Shown: positions 7,573 through 14,677, counted from the stretch's first letter. The stretch: DNA of 22,293 nt from JBHGBM01 sp041946965 (GCA_041946965.1 JBHGBM010000111.1:1-22293), one strand, 5' to 3'. Notes: generated from the sequence alone by a model not told the origin. A program made the numbers and translations.

Positions 7573-8642
7573 TATCCCCGTCCCGTCTCCGCCCGCGCGC
7601 GCGCCACCAGCGCCTTGATGTAGCCGATGCTGTATGCCCAGCCGGTGCGCCCGCCCACCATGGCGGGCACGTGGTCGGCGATCAGCGCGCCGCGGAAATC
7701 GGCTTCCGCCAGCGCCTTCACCACGGGGTACATGTCCTGGTAGCCGTCATCGAGGAAGGTCTCCACGAAATGCGGCAAAGGCGCGCTCACGTTGCGCAGG
7801 TGCACCTTCCACAGGCGGTCCTGCCTGCCGAAGTAGCGGATGGCCTCCACCGCGCTCTTGCCCATCAGGGAGCCGCCCTCCAGCCAGCAGCCCACGCACA
7901 GGCACACCCCCACGTTGGGGCTCCCGGCGATTTCCAGGGCCTTGGCGTACCCGTCGAAGTTGCCGAAGATGCAGCGCGGCACTCCGGCCAGCTCGGGCAC
8001 GGGCGGATCGTCGGGATGGATGCCGATGCGGATGCCGAGTTCCTCCGCCACCGGCGCCACCTGCCGGATGAAATACGTGTAGTTCTCCCAGATCTCCTCT
8101 TTCGAGTACTGGCGGCCATGGCTCAGCGGGGCCTCGAAGACCTTGCCCGCCCAGTGGCCCTTGGGGTTCTTTGCGGCATCGTAGGCGCGCGCCGAGGCGC
8201 CGCCGCGGGTGCTCTCGCGCTCGCTGCTCCAGATGCCGTTGCCCATGTGGGCGTAGGTGGTGTAGTGGATGCCGGCCTGCGCCAGGTTGCGCAGGTACTG
8301 CTTATATTCGGCGATCTTGGCGTCCCGTCCCGGCAGGTTGAGGGTGACCTCGGGCATGTTGTGGACGTTGCTGTTGCCGATGTTCCACACCTGTAGCCCG
8401 GCCGCCTCCACCTTCTGCTTGAGGCGCACGAAGTTCTCCGCCGTGGCGCGTTCGCCGCCGGTGGGGATGTTCACCCAGCCGACGCCGAGCTGACGGGCGA
8501 ACTGCAAGTCTTCGGCGGAAGGCTCGGTGGGGATCTGGAGCGAGACCTTGATTCCGGGCGCGAACGGCTCGAGTTTCCGGGCGGGGGCGGCCAGGGCGGC
8601 CGCGCCTCCGAGTGCGGCGGCGTGGAAGGTGCGTCGATTCAT
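7572..8642 (-). CDS. Mannonate dehydratase-like TIM-barrel protein (copy 1), Tat-type leader
   Basis: Paralogue of the gene just downstream, 356 residues. Metal-site residues are His209 (IGIHPDDPP), Cys249 (LCVGCWLEGG), His281 (VHLRNVSAP) and Asp323 (ADHVPAM), with DDGYQDMYPVVKAL. The N-terminus MNRRTFHAAALGGAAALAAP is a plausible Tat signal (RRTF, Ala-rich core, AAP end), so this copy may act in the periplasm, unlike the second copy. The proteins share layout but differ greatly in the first 130 residues. An early duplication with divergence is likely. It is the first gene of a two-gene operon; a TACACT box lies just before the ATG. A sugar-acid dehydratase role is inferred from family only. 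Confidence 0.82.
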   Translation of the reverse strand: MNRRTFHAAALGGAAALAAPARKLEPFAPGIKVSLQIPTEPSAEDLQFARQLGVGWVNIPTGGERATAENFVRLKQKVEAAGLQVWNIGNSNVHNMPEVTLNLPGRDAKIAEYKQYLRNLAQAGIHYTTYAHMGNGIWSSERESTRGGASARAYDAAKNPKGHWAGKVFEAPLSHGRQYSKEEIWENYTYFIRQVAPVAEELGIRIGIHPDDPPVPELAGVPRCIFGNFDGYAKALEIAGSPNVGVCLCVGCWLEGGSLMGKSAVEAIRYFGRQDRLWKVHLRNVSAPLPHFVETFLDDGYQDMYPVVKALAEADFRGALIADHVPAMVGGRTGWAYSIGYIKALVARARAETGRG

Positions 8643-8650
8643 ATCTGCCT

Positions 8651-8656
8651 AGTGTA
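8651..8656 (-). promoter_or_regulatory. Candidate -10 box (TACACT) for the mannonate-dehydratase-like pair
   Basis: Minus-strand ATTACACTAGG places TACACT so that transcription would begin about 2 nt before the ATG at 8642, which would give a nearly leaderless mRNA. No Shine-Dalgarno sequence lies between. A -35 box is not obvious. Confidence 0.35.
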
Positions 8657-8723
8657 ATCCCGCCGCGCTTCGGCGTTTCACGGCCTTCCGGCTCGCGCCC
8701 GGCGGCGGGGCGTGCAAGCGGTG

Positions 8724-8729
8724 TAAAAT
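8724..8729 (+). promoter_or_regulatory. Candidate -10 box for the membrane-fusion protein gene
   Basis: TAAAAT inside GTGTAAAATACTAGG, an A/T-rich patch in the 139-nt divergent gap 8643-8781. It would give a leader of roughly 45 nt to the ATG at 8782. No good -35 box is seen. The rest of the gap holds only a small CGCCG/CGGCG inverted repeat at 8661-8675. Confidence 0.3.
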
Positions 8730-8781
8730 ACTAGGTCTGTAACGAACCGGGGTCTCCGAGCGCCCTAACAGAGCTATCGCT

Positions 8782-10137
8782 ATGTCTACGTCCGTGAATC
8801 CATCGGCGGCGCCGTCCGAAGCCCCGGAACCGTCCCGGCCTCAACCTCTAACATCCGGCCGGCCCGGTTCCCGCAAGCTGCGGTACGGTGTTCTCCTGGC
8901 GCTGGTGGTCCTGATCGCGGCGGGAACCTGGTATTTTCGTTCCCGCTCCAGCGAGAAGGCCGCCGCGCTGCCCATCGCCCGCACCGCCCGGATTCAGGCC
9001 GGGACCATCCAGCGCGTCGTACGGCTCACCGGCACCACCTCGGCGGGACGGTACGCCAACATCGCGGCGCCGCTGCTGCGCGGTCCGGAATCCGGCCGCG
9101 CACTCACCCTGATCTTCCTGGCGAAGTCCGGCACCTGGGTGAAGAGGGGCGAAAAGGTGGCGGAAATCGACGGCCAGGCCGCCAAGGATCACATCGACGA
9201 CACCGACGCCACCGTTCAGACCGCCGAAGCCGACATCCGCAAGCGCAAGGCCGAACAGGCCATCAGCAGTGAAAGCCTGCGCCAGGCCCTCACCCAGGCC
9301 AAGGCGCGGCTGGACAAGGCCAAGCTCGACTACGCCGCAGCCGAGATCCGCACCACCATCGACCAGGAACTCCTCAAGCTCTCCGTTGAGCAGTACGAGG
9401 CCGAGTACAAGGAGCAGCTCGCCGATATCAAAACGAACGAGATCGCCCAGCGCTCCGAGCTGCGCATTCTGGAGCTGACGCGCGACCGGCACGTACGGCA
9501 CCGCGACCGCCACATTCACGACCTGAAGCGGTTCACCATCACGACCCCCATGGAGGGCCTGGCGGTCATGCAGACGATCTTCCGTAGCGGCGAGATGGCC
9601 CAGATCCAGGTTGGAGACCAGGTGTATCCCAACCAGCCGTTCATGAAGATCGTGGACCCGGCCAGCATGCAGGTGGACGCCTCCATCAACCAAGTGGAAA
9701 GCGAGCTGATCCGCATCGGACAGCCCGCCACGGTCTACTTTGACGCCTTCCCGGGGCTGAAGCTCAAGGGCCGGGTGTTCAGCATCGGCGCGCTGGCGGT
9801 GGGCGGCTGGCGCCAGAACTACTACATCCGGGCCGTACCGGTGAAGATTCAACTGGTGGAGCAGGAAAGCCGCGTGATTCCCGACCTTTCGGCCGGCGCG
9901 GACGTGGTGGTGGCGCAGAAGGACAACGCGGTCCTGATGCCGCTGGCGGCCCTGCAAACCGACGCCGGCAAGACCGTGGTGTTTGTCAAGGCGGGCGAGG
10001 GCTGGGTGGAGCGCGAAGTGAAGCTCGGCATCCGCAGCAACACCGACGCGGAAGTTCTGGAAGGCCTGAAGCCCGGAGAAGAAGTGGCTTTGCAGCGCCC
10101 GGCTATGCCCAGGCAGGCGACGGCTCCGGGCAAGTGA
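8782..10137 (+). CDS. Membrane-fusion (HlyD/RND periplasmic adaptor) protein
   Basis: A 451-residue adaptor that would link an inner-membrane transporter to an outer-membrane channel. It has a Pro/Ser-rich cytoplasmic tail (1-32), one transmembrane segment about 33-52 (YGVLLALVVLIAAGTWYF), a lipoyl-like half at VKRGEKVAEIDGQ (120-132), and a long alpha-helical hairpin rich in Ala, Lys, Glu and Gln at about 134-250. The second lipoyl half follows at FTITTPMEGLAV and RSGEMAQIQVGDQVYPNQ. Beta-barrel and membrane-proximal regions come last, with VVVAQKDNAVLMPLAALQ and GLKPGEEVALQRP. No ABC, RND or MacB partner is in the window, so it is an orphan here. The last 35 nt overlap the convergent diguanylate cyclase gene. 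Confidence 0.87.
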   Translation: MSTSVNPSAAPSEAPEPSRPQPLTSGRPGSRKLRYGVLLALVVLIAAGTWYFRSRSSEKAAALPIARTARIQAGTIQRVVRLTGTTSAGRYANIAAPLLRGPESGRALTLIFLAKSGTWVKRGEKVAEIDGQAAKDHIDDTDATVQTAEADIRKRKAEQAISSESLRQALTQAKARLDKAKLDYAAAEIRTTIDQELLKLSVEQYEAEYKEQLADIKTNEIAQRSELRILELTRDRHVRHRDRHIHDLKRFTITTPMEGLAVMQTIFRSGEMAQIQVGDQVYPNQPFMKIVDPASMQVDASINQVESELIRIGQPATVYFDAFPGLKLKGRVFSIGALAVGGWRQNYYIRAVPVKIQLVEQESRVIPDLSAGADVVVAQKDNAVLMPLAALQTDAGKTVVFVKAGEGWVEREVKLGIRSNTDAEVLEGLKPGEEVALQRPAMPRQATAPGK

Positions 10138-11080
10138 TCTCGACGCAGTTCCGGCCGCGCCGCTTGGCCCGGTAGAGCGCTTCGTCGGCAGCGCGCACCA
10201 GCATTTCCTGGCCGGTTCCGTCCGAGGCCGTGGACCAGCTTACCCCGAGGCTGCACGTAACTTCAATGGCTTCGCCGTTCACGCTGAATTCCCGCTGCGT
10301 GAGGGCTTGCCGCAGGCTCTCGGCGCGCGCCGCAGCAACCAGCCCCGAGCACCCCGGCAGCACCACCATGAACTCTTCGCCGCCGTAGCGCCCGACCGAA
10401 TCGTAGCTGCGCAGCTCCGCCTCCATGCGGCGGACCATCTGCCGCAATACCTCGTCCCCGGCCAAGTGGCCGCGGGTGTCGTTGACGCGCTTGAAGTGGT
10501 CCAGGTCGAGCATCAGGACCGCCACCGGCGCGTCTTCGCGCCGGGCGCGTTCGAGCTCCCGCTCCAGGATTTCGAGGATCGCGGTGCGGTTCCACACTCC
10601 GGTGAGTCCGTCATGAGTGGCCTGCCGCTGAAGCGCGTCCCGGGCCTGGAGCAATTCCGCCTGCAATTCCAGGATGCGCCGCCCGGCCCGGAGGCGAACA
10701 CGAAGCTCGTGGGCATTGAACGGCTTGGTCAGGTAATCGTCGGCGCCGGCTTCCATGCCTTCGATCAGATACCGGCTCTCCGTGCGGGCGGTCAGGAGCA
10801 GGATGTAGACGTAGTCTTCGCGGGCGCCCGCCCGTACCCGGCGGCAGACCTCCACGCCATCCAGCCCCGGCATCATCCAGTCCAGGATGGCCAACCGCGG
10901 CCCGTCGGTCGCCTCCAGCCGTTCCCAGGCTTCACGGCCATCAGCCGCCATCGTCACGCCATATCCCCATCTTTCGAGCAGGATGCGCAGCATGCTCTGG
11001 AAGACCGGGCTATCCTCCGCCACCAGCGCGATAAGGGGGGCGTTTCCGGTTTCCAGGTTGCAGGCTTTGGCGCAATCCAT
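10103..11080 (-). CDS. Response regulator with GGEEF diguanylate cyclase domain
   Basis: A 325-residue PleD/WspR-like output protein. Residues 16-135 form a receiver domain: acidic pocket Glu22-Asp23, phospho-acceptor Asp67 in LDWMMPG, Thr97 in LLTAR and Lys119 in LTKPF. A helical linker (136-153) leads to the GGDEF domain, with DGLTGVWNR, LMLDLDHFKRVND, GHLAGDEVL and the active-site GGEEF at 233-237. An inhibitory I-site RSYD (224-227) lies exactly five residues before GGEEF, so c-di-GMP product inhibition is expected. Catalysis (two GTP to c-di-GMP) should work, since GGEEF is an active variant. No histidine kinase is next to it, so the input signal is unknown. It is divergent from the lipoprotein gene at 11186. 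Confidence 0.94.
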   Translation of the reverse strand: MDCAKACNLETGNAPLIALVAEDSPVFQSMLRILLERWGYGVTMAADGREAWERLEATDGPRLAILDWMMPGLDGVEVCRRVRAGAREDYVYILLLTARTESRYLIEGMEAGADDYLTKPFNAHELRVRLRAGRRILELQAELLQARDALQRQATHDGLTGVWNRTAILEILERELERARREDAPVAVLMLDLDHFKRVNDTRGHLAGDEVLRQMVRRMEAELRSYDSVGRYGGEEFMVVLPGCSGLVAAARAESLRQALTQREFSVNGEAIEVTCSLGVSWSTASDGTGQEMLVRAADEALYRAKRRGRNCVEITCPEPSPAWA

Positions 11081-11150
11081 CTTCCTCTTCGTCCTTACCT
11101 GCTCTATCGGCAGAGAAAGCGCAAATCTGACGGGAAAACGCAGGTCCTGC

Positions 11151-11159
11151 TGTTACACT
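11151..11159 (+). promoter_or_regulatory. Extended -10 promoter before the SH3 lipoprotein gene
   Basis: TGTTACACT is an extended -10 (TGn + TACACT) in the 105-nt divergent gap, about 26 nt before the ATG at 11186. An AAGGA at 11166-11170 lies 15 nt from the ATG, longer than usual. No clear -35 box, which an extended -10 does not strictly need. Confidence 0.45.
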
Positions 11160-11185
11160 AAAGGCAAGGATTCTTCGCCTGGTCA

Positions 11186-12463
11186 ATGCGCAGGTTCGGA
11201 CCCCTTTGTTTGGTCATATCTTGGCTGGCGCTTTCCGGTTGCGGGGGTGACGGCGAGCGGCGCCAGCCGGTGATTGCCGAGGCCTACATCGGTCCCGCCA
11301 CCCTCAAGTTGCGGCAGGATATCCCCCTGGATTCCCCGGTTGCGGCCACCCTGCGGCATGGAGACCGCGTGGAAATCGTCGGCCGCCGGCGCCGCTTCCT
11401 GAAGGTCCGCAGCGGAGGGAACGCGGAAGGCTGGACCGAGGAGAACCTGCTGCTCAACGCCGAGGAGATGGGGGCGCTGCGCGAACTCGCCGAAAAATCC
11501 AGGAAACTGCCCAGCCAGGGCATCGCCACCACCTTCGACCTGCTGAATGTCCATACCCTGCCCGCGCGGCGCTCGCCGAGCTTTACGCAGGTGAAGCAGG
11601 GCGACAAGATGGAGGTGCTGGCCTACGTGGTTACGCCGCGCACGGACCCGCCCCGCAAGCCGTTGATCCCGCCGCGTCCGAAGAAGGCCCCCGCCAAGAA
11701 GAAGCCCAAGGAAGCCCGTATTCCACCGCCGCCGCGGCCTACGCCGCCGGGCGCACCCGCAAACTGGCTCGAAATCTCGAAGACCAATCTTCCGGCAGAG
11801 CCCGAGGAACCTCCCGCGCCGGTTCCCACCGACGACTGGAGCCTGGTTCGCCTTCCCGGCGGGCAGGCCGGATGGGTGCTCACCCGGCGGCTGTTCATGA
11901 ACATCCCGGACGAGGTCGCGCAATACGCCGAAGGCGCGCGCATCACCTCGTATTTCCCTTTGGGCGAGGTGCAGGATGAGACCGGGATCAAACACAACTG
12001 GCTCTGGACCACGACCGCGAGCAGCTTGAAAGACTCCGATTTCGACAGCTTCCGGGTGTTCATCTGGAGCCTGCGGCGGAGCCGCTATGAAACCGCCTAC
12101 ATCGAGCGCCGCATCAAGGGCTTTCTTCCGGTCACGGTGGGGAAAGTGCGGCTTTCCACGGGCAACACCGGGCGCGGCGCGCCCGCCGCAACGGAGTACC
12201 CCGGCTTTTCCGTCTGCGTGGAAAAAGCGGACGGAAGCCGCGTGCGGCGGAACTTCGCCTTCCTCGTAAACGTGGTGCGTTTTGCCGGGGAATCGGCGTG
12301 TGAAGCGGTTCCGCGGCTTTACACGCCGGTGGATCCCGATGCGCCGCCCCAGGTGGCCGGCGCCGAACCGGCGCCGGCGCCGGCGCAGCCAGCCAAACCG
12401 TCCATCTATTCGCGCGTGAAAGAGCGGATCAGCGGCCTGGCGAAGCGCTGGTGGAAGCGATAG
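11186..12463 (+). CDS. Lipoprotein with SH3-type domains and a Pro/Lys-rich insertion
   Basis: A 425-residue envelope protein. The leader ends in lipobox LSGC, so Cys19 would be lipidated. Residues about 30-90 look like a bacterial SH3 domain (TLKLRQDIPL, ATLRHGDRVEIVG, GNAEGWTEENLLL). A second SH3-like unit begins at LLNVHTLPARRSPSFTQVKQGDK and resumes at WSLVRLPGGQAGWVLTRRLF (219-237). Between these halves lies a Pro/Lys/Arg-rich stretch (about 151-217), which would sit in a loop of the fold. A mixed C-terminal domain (238-385) that I do not recognise follows, then an Ala/Pro linker and a basic Trp-rich tail. Bacterial SH3 domains often bind cell wall or metal. No enzyme motif is visible. 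Confidence 0.8.
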   Translation: MRRFGPLCLVISWLALSGCGGDGERRQPVIAEAYIGPATLKLRQDIPLDSPVAATLRHGDRVEIVGRRRRFLKVRSGGNAEGWTEENLLLNAEEMGALRELAEKSRKLPSQGIATTFDLLNVHTLPARRSPSFTQVKQGDKMEVLAYVVTPRTDPPRKPLIPPRPKKAPAKKKPKEARIPPPPRPTPPGAPANWLEISKTNLPAEPEEPPAPVPTDDWSLVRLPGGQAGWVLTRRLFMNIPDEVAQYAEGARITSYFPLGEVQDETGIKHNWLWTTTASSLKDSDFDSFRVFIWSLRRSRYETAYIERRIKGFLPVTVGKVRLSTGNTGRGAPAATEYPGFSVCVEKADGSRVRRNFAFLVNVVRFAGESACEAVPRLYTPVDPDAPPQVAGAEPAPAPAQPAKPSIYSRVKERISGLAKRWWKR

Positions 12464-12536
12464 GGCCGGCGGGGATTTCGGTGCGCGGCCGCACACCAGG
12501 CGCTTGGATTAAAGATCCGGAACTCCGCTTATCGGA

Positions 12537-12542
12537 TATAAT
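12537..12542 (+). promoter_or_regulatory. Perfect TATAAT in the 12464-12705 gap
   Basis: An exact consensus -10 hexamer in an A/T-rich patch within a 242-nt gap between the lipoprotein and amidohydrolase genes. TTGGAT (12504-12509) is too far away (27 nt) for a normal -35. It lies upstream of the hairpin at 12645-12672, so a transcript from it might be cut short before the amidohydrolase gene. The gap has no convincing coding frame of its own. Confidence 0.35.
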
Positions 12543-12644
12543 CACTCCGAAACGACCGAATATACGGGATCGCGGCGATCGTATCGCGGGCGTCATCCCC
12601 ACACCTGAGCGGCCCGCGAGTGTTGGAACGATCGCCATTCGCGA

Positions 12645-12672
12645 CGGCCTGCCGGGACTCCCCGGCAGGCCG
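12645..12672 (+). terminator. 12-bp stem hairpin, possible terminator after the lipoprotein gene
   Basis: CGGCCTGCCGGG (12645-12656) pairs perfectly with CCCGGCAGGCCG (12661-12672) around the 4-nt loop ACTC. Only CCTTT follows rather than a long T-run, so termination may be partial. It separates the lipoprotein gene from the amidohydrolase gene 34 nt later. Confidence 0.55.
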
Positions 12673-12693
12673 CCTTTGGCGAAGGCCCGAGAC

Positions 12694-12699
12694 TATACT
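12694..12699 (+). promoter_or_regulatory. TATACT box immediately before the amidohydrolase start
   Basis: TATACT ends 6 nt before the ATG at 12706, so a transcript from it would begin at or next to the start codon, giving a leaderless mRNA. No ribosome site is visible. The same TA-pyrimidine-ACT pattern is seen at 8651-8656 (minus), 11154-11159 and 13668-13673. Confidence 0.35.
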
Positions 12700-12705
12700 G
12701 CGGGA

Positions 12706-13596
12706 ATGGACTTGAGCCGCAGAACCGCCCTCGAAGCCATTGCCGGCGCAGTGGCGCCCCGCCGGCTTCCCTACAAGGTCCTCGATCCGCACGTACACGT
12801 CTGGAAGCGCGATGCCCGCTATCCGTGGGCGCCCGAAACCAAGCGGCCGCCCGAAACCGACGCCACGCCCGAGATGCTGCTCGAATTGATGCGCGCCAAC
12901 GGCGTGGCCGGCACCGTGCTCATCCAGGTGATTCATTACCGGTGGGACAATCGCTACACCGCCGCCGTGCTGAAGCAGTACCCGCAATATTTTCAGGCCG
13001 TGGCGCGCGTGAATCCGGAAAGCCCGGACGCTCCGGACGACCTGTCCCGCCTGGTGGAAGAAGGCTTCCGAGGAGTGCGCATCAGTCCCGCCGCCGGCCC
13101 GCAGGGCGATTGGATCTGCGGCCCCCTGATGCCGCGGCTGTGGGAGCGCTGCCGGCAGCTCAAAGTTCCCATGACGGTGCTTGCGCCGGTCGCCCGGATG
13201 CCCGACGTGCAGCCGCTCATCGAAAAGTTCCCCGATCTCACGGTGGTCATAGACCACATGGCCGATTGCCCCGTGGACCAGCCCGGCGAACTGCGCAAGC
13301 TCACCGCGCTCGAACGCTACCCGAAGGTGTTCGTCAAAGTGTCCCACACCTGGTCGCTCTCCAGGCAGCCCTATCCCTACAGGGACTCGCAGGCGCAGGT
13401 GAAGCGCCTCTACGATGCGTTCGGACCGCGGCGGCTGATGTGGGGCACGGACTGGCCGCTGGTGGAGAACTATTGCGGCTACGCCAAAGCGCTCGCCCTG
13501 GTGCGCGACGAGATGGACTTTCTCAACGACGAGGACCGCCGTTGGATGTTGCGCCAGACGGTGGAGCGCGTCTGGCCGTTCCCCGGACTTACCTGA
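12706..13596 (+). CDS. Amidohydrolase-2 family metal-dependent hydrolase
   Basis: A 296-residue TIM-barrel hydrolase of the amidohydrolase superfamily (the group that includes sugar lactonases and decarboxylases such as ACMSD). The metal-site motifs are DPHVHVW (His29, His31), IDHMADCP (His184) and WGTDWP (Asp249). The true start is the ATG at 12706: the frame is open upstream to 12451, but that part is Pro/Arg-rich and contains the TATAAT box and hairpin, so it is not coding. The N-terminus MDLSRRTALEAIAGAVAPRR looks like a worn Tat leader. The substrate cannot be told; a lactone such as a sugar-acid lactone would fit the two dehydratase-like genes at 6565-8642 and the racemase-like gene at 15897-17084. 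Confidence 0.88.
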   Translation: MDLSRRTALEAIAGAVAPRRLPYKVLDPHVHVWKRDARYPWAPETKRPPETDATPEMLLELMRANGVAGTVLIQVIHYRWDNRYTAAVLKQYPQYFQAVARVNPESPDAPDDLSRLVEEGFRGVRISPAAGPQGDWICGPLMPRLWERCRQLKVPMTVLAPVARMPDVQPLIEKFPDLTVVIDHMADCPVDQPGELRKLTALERYPKVFVKVSHTWSLSRQPYPYRDSQAQVKRLYDAFGPRRLMWGTDWPLVENYCGYAKALALVRDEMDFLNDEDRRWMLRQTVERVWPFPGLT

Positions 13597-13664
13597 CTCT
13601 TGCCCGTTTTTCAGTTCCCACCGCGGAACTTCGGCCAAATCGTCTTCAGCCTCTTGTCAAGGGA

Positions 13665-13673
13665 TGATATACT
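13665..13673 (+). promoter_or_regulatory. Extended -10 promoter for the PIN-TRAM / ispDF operon
   Basis: TGATATACT is an extended -10 (TGn + TATACT) in the 165-nt gap 13597-13761. TTGTCA at 13654-13659 resembles a -35 box but lies only 8 nt away, too close to act with it. The predicted leader is about 80 nt. Confidence 0.5.
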
Positions 13674-13703
13674 CTTGGCGCGACTTTGTCGTAACCAGGG
13701 ACC

Positions 13704-13756
13704 GGTACATAGGGATTTGGAGTATTGCGATCTTCTGTACCCACCTTAAGGGGGTG
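13704..13756 (+). promoter_or_regulatory. Possible structured leader covering the PIN-TRAM gene ribosome site
   Basis: GGTACA (13704-13709) can pair with TGTACC (13736-13741) around 26 nt. Next to it, CACC (13742-13745) can pair with GGTG (13753-13756), and CCTTAAGG (13744-13751) is self-complementary. These pairings would cover the Shine-Dalgarno AAGGGGG (13748-13754), which stands 7 nt before the GTG start. Translational control is possible; no known riboswitch class is recognised. Confidence 0.35.
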
Positions 13757-13761
13757 CTTTC

Positions 13762-14673
13762 GTGCTCGATCTGGCTATCGTTCGGGTTGTGTTCGTCATC
13801 GTCCTCAGCGCGTGTTTTTACTTCCTGCTGCCCGCCGGCAGTGAAACGGCGGCGCAAACACAAAGGCTCATGAGCGGGTTTGCCGGCGCGGTGTTGGCTG
13901 GGATCATTATTTTCTTTGAGATCCGGCTGGAGCGCGTCAGCCTGAAACGGCTCATCGGGGCAGCTTGCGGCTCCATTCTAGGTATCTTCGGCGCCTTCCT
14001 GATGGTGCTGGTGCTGGAGCATGCTTTGCGGTCCGCCAACGCCGCCAAACCGTTTATTCAGCTTGCGCTGCTGCTGCTGATGACCTACGTGGGCATGGTG
14101 GTCGGGGCCAAGAAAGGCGACGTCCTCAACCTGGCCGCCATGGGGGGAGTGTTCGGAGGCGAAAAGGGGCCGAAGAACGCCTTCAAGATCCTGGATACCA
14201 GCGTGATCATCGACGGCCGCATCGCCGATATCGCCGAAACCGGCTTCCTGGACGGCGTGCTGGTGATCCCGCAGTTCGTGCTGCGGGAGTTGCAGCTCGT
14301 GGCCGACTCGGCCGATTCGCTCAAGCGCAACCGCGGGCGGCGCGGGCTCGATATTCTCCAGCGGATTCAGAAGATGGCCCATTTGAATACGCAGATCGTG
14401 GAAGACGACTTTCCCCACGTCCGCGACGTGGACATGAAGCTGATCGAGTTGGCCAAGATTTACGACTGCAAGATCATCACCAACGATTTCAACCTGAATA
14501 AAGTAGCCCAACTCCACGGCGTGGAAGTGCTGAACATCAACGAGCTGGCGAATTCCTTGAAGCCTATCGTGCTGCCCGGCGAGATCATGCGGGTGTTCGT
14601 GCTTAAGGAAGGCAAGGAGTACAACCAGGGCGTGGCGTACCTGGACGACGGCACCATGGTGGTGGTGGAGTAG
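13762..14673 (+). CDS. Membrane PIN-domain protein with truncated TRAM domain (YacL-like)
   Basis: A 303-residue protein with four N-terminal membrane segments (about 4-24, 38-55, 63-87 and 97-115), then a PIN nuclease domain. The acidic PIN residues are intact: Asp145 (LDTSVIIDGR), Glu176 (VLRELQ), Asp224 (VDMKLIELAK) and Asp242 (ITNDFNLNKVA). A TRAM domain begins at IVLPGEIMRVFVLKEGKEYNQG but the gene stops after LDDGTMVVVE. In B. subtilis YacL-type relatives roughly 40 more residues follow, including the TSVLQTSAGRMIF stretch. The start is GTG with AAGGGGG 7 nt upstream. It is the first gene of a run with ispD (4-nt gap), the usual neighbour. Likely an RNA-binding or RNA-cleaving membrane protein; the role is unproven. 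Confidence 0.88.
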   Translation: MLDLAIVRVVFVIVLSACFYFLLPAGSETAAQTQRLMSGFAGAVLAGIIIFFEIRLERVSLKRLIGAACGSILGIFGAFLMVLVLEHALRSANAAKPFIQLALLLLMTYVGMVVGAKKGDVLNLAAMGGVFGGEKGPKNAFKILDTSVIIDGRIADIAETGFLDGVLVIPQFVLRELQLVADSADSLKRNRGRRGLDILQRIQKMAHLNTQIVEDDFPHVRDVDMKLIELAKIYDCKIITNDFNLNKVAQLHGVEVLNINELANSLKPIVLPGEIMRVFVLKEGKEYNQGVAYLDDGTMVVVE

Positions 14674-14677
14674 GTCC

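Noticed and set aside
12451..12705. Upstream extension of the amidohydrolase frame by 85 codons
   Set aside because: It overlaps the lipoprotein end, holds a TATAAT box and a strong hairpin, and shows no protein-like pattern.
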